Assembly (NCBI GenBank): GCA_036787895.1
Contig: DAIQOK010000012.1
Coordinates: forward strand, 32,855-96,854
Source: UBA7662 sp036787895
GTDB lineage: Bacteria; Bacteroidota; Bacteroidia; UBA7662
Direction of reading: 5' to 3'
Length of the DNA: 64,000 nucleotides
Part shown: in pieces, positions 59,182-64,000 of the stretch
Layout: every line of letters begins with the position of its first letter
Position numbering within the stretch: the stretch's first letter is position 1
Position numbers and translations under genes: made by a program
The notes under the pieces: model-generated
Database searches by the model: none
Told to the model about the DNA's origin: nothing
The model's input: only the letters and a program-made list of their open reading frames with translations

Positions 59182-62100
59182 TTAGTCGGTTATCATTATT
59201 TTTCGCTGCCAGCTGTCGTGTCCGGCTGTTAGTCTCAGTACATAGGCTCCTGATGCTGCTTCAAAAGATTGTTCCCAAACACCGGAGACAGACTTTTGGA
59301 GTATTAAACGGCCTTGTAAGTCGAAAATGGCGACTTGAGCATTAGCCGGCAGTTCATACAGCTGTAATAAGCGATTCGCCTGTCGGAATTGGATTCGGTC
59401 GCGCAGACTGGAATTTACGCCAGTGGATATGCTCGGTTGTAACTGACGTAAGTGAAGCACATAACGATCTGTAAATACCCCCGTGGTATCACCCGCCAGT
59501 AAAAGAGAGCTCCCCTGGTGTAAGGGACGAAATTGTCCGGTATAACGATCTTCAACATAAATACGTACCCTGCTCCAATCGCCGGAAAGTGAATCAATAA
59601 AAAGCTCGAGTCGGCGGAGTTGGTTGTTGGTATAACCTAAAGGAATTTGTAAGCTATCATAAAAAGGTGGCAAGGCTTGTATGGCCAGTTGTAGGCTGTC
59701 CAACATGCTATACAAGCTCATAGGTGCATAATCACCCAGGCGCGGGGCATCATAAATTTCATCAAAAAATGGACTGGCTTCGCTGCGCAGCACCAGGGCA
59801 GTTTGACTGAATAAACTGTCATCGGAGCTAAGGCGTAGCCAGAGGCGCATAATTTGACCATCGGTACGGAACCATTGTCCACTATTAGCCGTGCGCATGG
59901 CATTGGTGAAACGGATTTGTCCGCCTGCATTGCCTGCTTTCACGAAAAATCCTTGGGCAACGCCCATCTGTCCATTAGGCACCTGGCTGCCTGCATTACT
60001 ACCGCTGCCGGCCACGCCTGTGCCGCCAGCCCAACTGGCATAATCGCCTGAGCTGAAATTGCTGCCATTGGCAGGTGTTGTCTGGGACCAATAATAAAGT
60101 GTTCCACTCACCGCCTGACTACCGGCAGGACCGTTGGTACTCAAAAAAACATCGGCTGCAAGCGGCGAAGGATAGGGGTTGCCGATGAGGTAAAAATTTT
60201 CTCCGGCAACAGTGGTGAAAGGACTGTATTCTCCGTGATGTACTTTCCCGTTAAACGTTACTTGACCAGCGCCAGGCGCACTATAACCTCTGCCTGCCGT
60301 CATGGTACCGCTGGCTGTTGTCCAGCCGGTACCTGGGTTAAATTGATACAAATCCTGGGCGATTACGTTAGAGAATACCGTCGACATTTGAGCGTTTTCG
60401 ACCGGACTGCTCCAAAAATTGATGCTTACATTGCTGCTGTGACCATTTCTTTTGACTTCATAGCTGCCATTGCCTGCCAAGGTGCTGTTATTACCCGGTC
60501 GGAGTGATCCTCCATCTTCTATCCGGATAGTACCATTGTTGGTTAATGTGCCACTTAAGGTCATTGAGCTGCCGGAAGCAATGATGAGTGTAGCTCCTGC
60601 CTTGACCTCAAGATTGGTCAAGCTTGTCGCCGCGACCAAGGTGGCTGAACCACTTTCAATTATAGCATCATCGCCGCTACCAGGAATGACGGATTCATTC
60701 CAAAAAGTAGGCTGGTTCCAATTGCCGGTGCCATTCCAGCCTGCTTGTGCGCCAAGAACTGTTACCGGCAGATTTATAGTGGTACTGCCCGGTACATCGG
60801 TGGTGAATTGCAGGCTGCCCTGCACATTGGCACCCGTGCCTGTGTGCTGGAGATGGAGGATGACTTTTTCACCGGCGGCTATGCTCAGGTTGGTGCTGCC
60901 ACTGTAACTCATGCCTGTACCCGTAAAACTGATATTACTTAGTTGGATGGTCTGGTTGCCGGCATTGACCAAAACCGCCTTATAACTGGCTTGTTGATTT
61001 TTGATCACCTTGCCAAAATTGATACTGTCGGGCCGATATAAACTCCTGCTTTCAGGATTGGCTGCTGTGCCGCTCAGTGTGGTCATGCGATCCATAAACT
61101 GCGGATAGTCTACAAAAGGGTTGCGGTTCTGTTGATAAGTCTGAATATCATCGTTCCGCTTTTTATCGACAGAAGTTGGGGAGTAGAGGTTATGCCAGCC
61201 TAAGAGCACCGTTTCCTGCGGACTGTAGAAACCCATATTTACTGCACCCTGGTTAAAATAGCGCAGGGCGAAATACATCATGGCCCGTGCGGTGGCACCT
61301 TTGTGTTCGTTGCGGGGCTCAAAATGGGTGGAATTGGCTTTTGATCCCCCGGTGTAATTTAGCGTGGGGCTGGCAACATTGTCGAAAGGTTTATTACCCC
61401 TGCCCGAATTGGTCGGCCCGTCGGTGATAAACAGATGGTGCATATCGCTTTCCATGGGGTCGTTATCAGCGCCCTGGCTTTGTGGCCAGGTATGCTCTGT
61501 ATTCATGGAATAAGGGGCATTATTAAGAGTTCCAGTATTAAAATGCGCTGAAGGATACACGATAATCCGGCCGGTATACACACATTCGTTTTTCAAACTG
61601 TCGGTTTGTGTCGGTCCTCTGCCATTCTGATACCAGTTATCGGCTATGCCGAACATACGTAGTCGGGCATTGTTGGTGCCGGAATAGGTTAATGTAGTGT
61701 AAGGTGAAGCGATTCGTGTATGCAAAGCTTGTCGTAAAGCATCACCAGTAAGATTTTGGGTGGTACTGTAATAGGAATTACTATAACTGCCTTGTCCTTT
61801 TACATTGATGGCTACCGCGCCTTTGCCGTTATTTGATCGAATAACCAGCTCGCTATTGTTGTAGATATTGTGATGAGGTTTAAAGTAGATTTTCAGTTGG
61901 TAACTGCTGTTTGCTGCAACGGTAAAACTTGAATCCGGGGTCCAGAAAGCCTTGTTTTTGTAAATATTGAAATTATGTACCTGACATTCCTGAGCCGTAT
62001 TGCCATCATTAAAAACGGTGATGGTAGCACTGTCTAAGCCTGTTTCGGAAGTTGTATTGAAGATAAGCGAGTCGACGCTCAATCGAAGCGCTGCCCCATT

Positions 62101-63054
62101 GCTTACACCACCACCACTCACAGCGGTTACTGTGCCACTCAAGCCGAGTTGTACCGAAGAAGCGCCACCACCGCTGATTTGCAGATTCTGGCCATTGTAG
62201 TTGGCGGTGATCAAGCCAACTTTCAAACGTACATAAACGGTGGTTGCATTTAAGGTAGCTGCTGAATAGCTGATGTTTCGGCTGGTACCGAAACTGCTGT
62301 TATCAGTAGAAACTTCGTAATCGGTGCCAGAAGCACTTACGCTCAACTGTCCGGGGGCACCTGTAAGATGGCTGCCACTTACGGTAAACGATTGACTGGC
62401 AGAAGGACCACTTCCAATTGTATAACTGAAACCACTCAGACTGTTCACCGAGGTTTGCAGACTCGCTGGCTGAACCACTGCGCTTACTGTTCCATACACC
62501 CGAAAATCATTAAAGCGCAGATTTCCAGTGCCGCTGGCGTTGTGTCCCCAAATTCTGATGGTAATGGTGTTCGTTGTGGTTGCCGGCAAATTGCTGGTCA
62601 TACTGAAAAAGTTGAGTGAGTTGACTAGTTCACTACTCACTGTCCCTCCACTCAAAATGGTGGTTCCTGCCGATGCAAAGGCATCGGTACTCCATTGTAC
62701 GCTTACCTGAGTCGGGCCTGCGCTCGTCCTGCCGAATCGCATGGAAATCTCACTCAAATTCACCTGATAGCCACTGGCAGCAGTGATGGTAAATTGCAGA
62801 TACTTCCCGCTGGTAGTAAATGCTGAGGTATTCCAGGATCCCGAATTCGCTATGTTCGCCCCGCCACCATCCGTACCAGCTTGATAGGAAATGCTTCCGC
62901 TGCTGATACTTACATTAGAGATGGCTAAATCCGTAGCTACCGAATCGGCAGCAAGCGTATTTTCAAAGCGATGAACACCTAACTGACCTTGGCCTTGAAC
63001 CTGTCCGACTAAAAATAACAGACTGCAAATAACCAGTCCTGACAACTGCCTCAT
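59182..63054 (-). CDS. Secreted endonuclease I multidomain protein with T9SS type-A sorting domain
   Basis: 1290-residue secreted nuclease. A signal peptide (residues 1-21) is followed by a lamin/Ig-like N-terminal part (about 30-190), Ig-like/ASH beta-sandwich repeats (200-420) and an endonuclease I domain (about 430-680) with EHTWPQSQG at 520 and DMHHLFITDGPTNSGRGN, the beta-beta-alpha-metal residues. More beta-rich repeats follow, then a terminal T9SS type-A motif (QLYELPANAQVAIFDLQGRL, ending QRKIMITD). Secretion by T9SS to degrade extracellular DNA is expected. Confidence 0.88.
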   Translation of the reverse strand: MRQLSGLVICSLLFLVGQVQGQGQLGVHRFENTLAADSVATDLAISNVSISSGSISYQAGTDGGGANIANSGSWNTSAFTTSGKYLQFTITAASGYQVNLSEISMRFGRTSAGPTQVSVQWSTDAFASAGTTILSGGTVSSELVNSLNFFSMTSNLPATTTNTITIRIWGHNASGTGNLRFNDFRVYGTVSAVVQPASLQTSVNSLSGFSYTIGSGPSASQSFTVSGSHLTGAPGQLSVSASGTDYEVSTDNSSFGTSRNISYSAATLNATTVYVRLKVGLITANYNGQNLQISGGGASSVQLGLSGTVTAVSGGGVSNGAALRLSVDSLIFNTTSETGLDSATITVFNDGNTAQECQVHNFNIYKNKAFWTPDSSFTVAANSSYQLKIYFKPHHNIYNNSELVIRSNNGKGAVAINVKGQGSYSNSYYSTTQNLTGDALRQALHTRIASPYTTLTYSGTNNARLRMFGIADNWYQNGRGPTQTDSLKNECVYTGRIIVYPSAHFNTGTLNNAPYSMNTEHTWPQSQGADNDPMESDMHHLFITDGPTNSGRGNKPFDNVASPTLNYTGGSKANSTHFEPRNEHKGATARAMMYFALRYFNQGAVNMGFYSPQETVLLGWHNLYSPTSVDKKRNDDIQTYQQNRNPFVDYPQFMDRMTTLSGTAANPESRSLYRPDSINFGKVIKNQQASYKAVLVNAGNQTIQLSNISFTGTGMSYSGSTNLSIAAGEKVILHLQHTGTGANVQGSLQFTTDVPGSTTINLPVTVLGAQAGWNGTGNWNQPTFWNESVIPGSGDDAIIESGSATLVAATSLTNLEVKAGATLIIASGSSMTLSGTLTNNGTIRIEDGGSLRPGNNSTLAGNGSYEVKRNGHSSNVSINFWSSPVENAQMSTVFSNVIAQDLYQFNPGTGWTTASGTMTAGRGYSAPGAGQVTFNGKVHHGEYSPFTTVAGENFYLIGNPYPSPLAADVFLSTNGPAGSQAVSGTLYYWSQTTPANGSNFSSGDYASWAGGTGVAGSGSNAGSQVPNGQMGVAQGFFVKAGNAGGQIRFTNAMRTANSGQWFRTDGQIMRLWLRLSSDDSLFSQTALVLRSEASPFFDEIYDAPRLGDYAPMSLYSMLDSLQLAIQALPPFYDSLQIPLGYTNNQLRRLELFIDSLSGDWSRVRIYVEDRYTGQFRPLHQGSSLLLAGDTTGVFTDRYVLHLRQLQPSISTGVNSSLRDRIQFRQANRLLQLYELPANAQVAIFDLQGRLILQKSVSGVWEQSFEAASGAYVLRLTAGHDSWQRKIMITD

Positions 63055-63086
63055 ATTGAACTCAAAATAGAGCCCAAATTTCTGCT

Positions 63087-63575
63087 TTAGTCCTGAGAAT
63101 CAAAAATTTTGCTTTCCACAACAGACAAATCAGTCCATTCGCGTTGCAATTGAGTTATTGCGATCTCAGCCGCAAGTAAATCGGCCCATTTTTCTAAATA
63201 AAGCACCACATCCTCCTTTTTGTTTCGCATAGGTTGACGTCGTTCGGCGGGCATCAGCCTTAAAACTTTGTCGTCGGCCAGGTACTCCAGGTTTTCGATA
63301 TCGCGTGTACTTAAGCCCAAAGCAAGTAGCTCGCCAATAATCCAATGCATGGGTAAGCCACTATCGGGACAATACGCCCGGATTTGGGTGCTCCAGTCGC
63401 CATGTCCCGTGAGCGCTATTTCGTGTATCTCTGCTTTCGATAACCGGGTGATTTCCTGAACGAGCTGGCCACAATTACAGGCACCCATATGCCCCCACTG
63501 GTAATTCGGGCTATGCTGCAATCGGTTGGCAGTGGCGCGGAGTATGCTTATCAGTTCGGGTGATGCTACAGCCAT
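63087..63575 (-). CDS. Unknown protein with a GACNCG cysteine motif
   Basis: 162-residue soluble protein that I do not recognise. Features: AVASPELISILRATANRLQH then YQWGHMGACNCGQLVQEITR, a Cys-x-Cys pair within a helical context, and a late REWTDLSVVESKIF. The ATG at 63575 is favoured over 63596 because the upstream codons read as MYFQKKY without support. No signal peptide. Possibly metal binding through the CNC pair, which is speculative. Confidence 0.6.
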   Translation of the reverse strand: MAVASPELISILRATANRLQHSPNYQWGHMGACNCGQLVQEITRLSKAEIHEIALTGHGDWSTQIRAYCPDSGLPMHWIIGELLALGLSTRDIENLEYLADDKVLRLMPAERRQPMRNKKEDVVLYLEKWADLLAAEIAITQLQREWTDLSVVESKIFDSQD

Positions 63576-63678
63576 GTATTTTTTTTGGAAATACAACAGC
63601 TCAGTCTGGTCTTGGTTTGCAGTTAAAAGATATTGTTCTTATTGTAGAATGAATTGTTTTGACCGAAATTAGCCGTCC

Positions 63679-64000
63679 ATGCTCCGCTTATTTTTAGCTT
63701 TACTGCTTCTTTTTAGCTGTTTAACTGTGTTTTCGCAGGCTCAGGGAGTTCGTGGCACCATTAAATCGAACAATGGAGAGCCTTTGCCCTATGCGGCTTT
63801 GTTGATTACACCAGGCAATTATTCCGGCATTACCAATGAGCAGGGTCGCTTTGAGATAAAACTTCCGGCGGGCAATTATCAAATTCAGGTGCATTTTATG
63901 GGGTATCAGGGGGTGAAAAAGTCGTTTACGGTATCGACATCCTTCACCCAGCTCGACATCCAATTAGATCGACAGGTATTTGAACTGGCCGAAGTAAAAG
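63679..64000 (+). CDS. Carboxypeptidase-regulatory-like outer membrane protein, 3' end cut by window
   Basis: The first 107 codons of an exported protein. Signal peptide MLRLFLALLLLFSCLTVFSQ, then a CarboxypepD_reg-like domain (GVRGTIKSNNGEPLPYAALL, then GITNEQGRFEIKLPAGNYQI, VHFMGYQGVKKSF) ending QVFELAEVK. This beginning fits either a DUF5686-type protein or a TonB-dependent receptor; the barrel that would decide lies beyond base 64000. Confidence 0.82.
   Translation, partial: MLRLFLALLLLFSCLTVFSQAQGVRGTIKSNNGEPLPYAALLITPGNYSGITNEQGRFEIKLPAGNYQIQVHFMGYQGVKKSFTVSTSFTQLDIQLDRQVFELAEVK

Overview
The window reads as a chromosomal segment of a free-living, probably gliding Bacteroidota (Saprospiria/Chitinophagia-like). 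The signs are: two large secreted proteins with type IX secretion (T9SS) C-terminal sorting domains, a PorV/PorQ-family protein, many lipoproteins with the xxSC-type lipobox, SIMPL, DUF1573, DUF368 and DUF6090 families, several TAnnTTTG-type -7 promoter elements, and weak or absent Shine-Dalgarno sequences. The genus cannot be read from the sequence alone.

Layout. 1-9.6 kb is housekeeping: asnS (cut by the window start), rpoN, a PAP2-like membrane protein, a PaaG-like enoyl-CoA hydratase/isomerase, recA, a patatin-like phospholipase, and a three-gene operon of a Rossmann NAD(P)-binding protein, a DUF3784-type membrane protein and a HI0933-family flavoprotein. The flavoprotein frame has no ATG, GTG or TTG before its FAD motif. 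10.2-11.3 kb is a small accessory island: a MITE-like repeat, an MNT nucleotidyltransferase and its HEPN partner, which is split by a one-base frameshift. 11.3-15.3 kb returns to core genes (trmH, prs-rplY-pth, SIMPL).

15.4-26 kb is a clear accessory region, A+T-richer and almost entirely on the minus strand. It holds two DHFR/RibD-C-like reductases, a second copy of the MITE-like repeat, a cysteine N-terminal (Ntn) hydrolase interrupted by an in-frame TAG, an XRE-pentapeptide-repeat regulator translationally coupled to a YwqK-like MORN protein, a low-molecular-weight tyrosine phosphatase with an unknown partner, an 875-residue DUF4062-type/STAND-like ATPase protein that could be a defence protein, and a GNAT acetyltransferase. 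The GNAT gene is bounded by complementary GTTAGCC/GGCTAAC cores and followed by a long imperfect hairpin, much like an integron gene cassette. No integrase gene is present in the window.

26-50.8 kb holds the T9SS type-B cargo, a TolC-HlyD pair overlapping gpsA, an EF-hand-loop membrane protein, a divergent tetR/ridA pair around a perfect palindrome, a two-component system divergent from a DUF1573 gene across TTAAC repeats, a PorV-family protein followed by an NHL-repeat lipoprotein, small lipoproteins, uvrB, and an overlapping minus-strand operon of a TPR protein, ComA-like phosphosulfolactate synthase, DUF368 (PopT-type) transporter and aroE.

51-64 kb holds an M1 peptidase with a beta-barrel-like C-terminus, an ALDH7-like aldehyde dehydrogenase, a DUF4143 ATPase preceded by three ~32-bp repeats that run up to its start codon, a DUF6090/TlpA-like/redoxin run, a large secreted endonuclease I protein with a type-A sorting domain, and the start of a carboxypeptidase-regulatory-like protein cut by the window end. 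No rRNA, tRNA, CRISPR array or intact transposase was seen.
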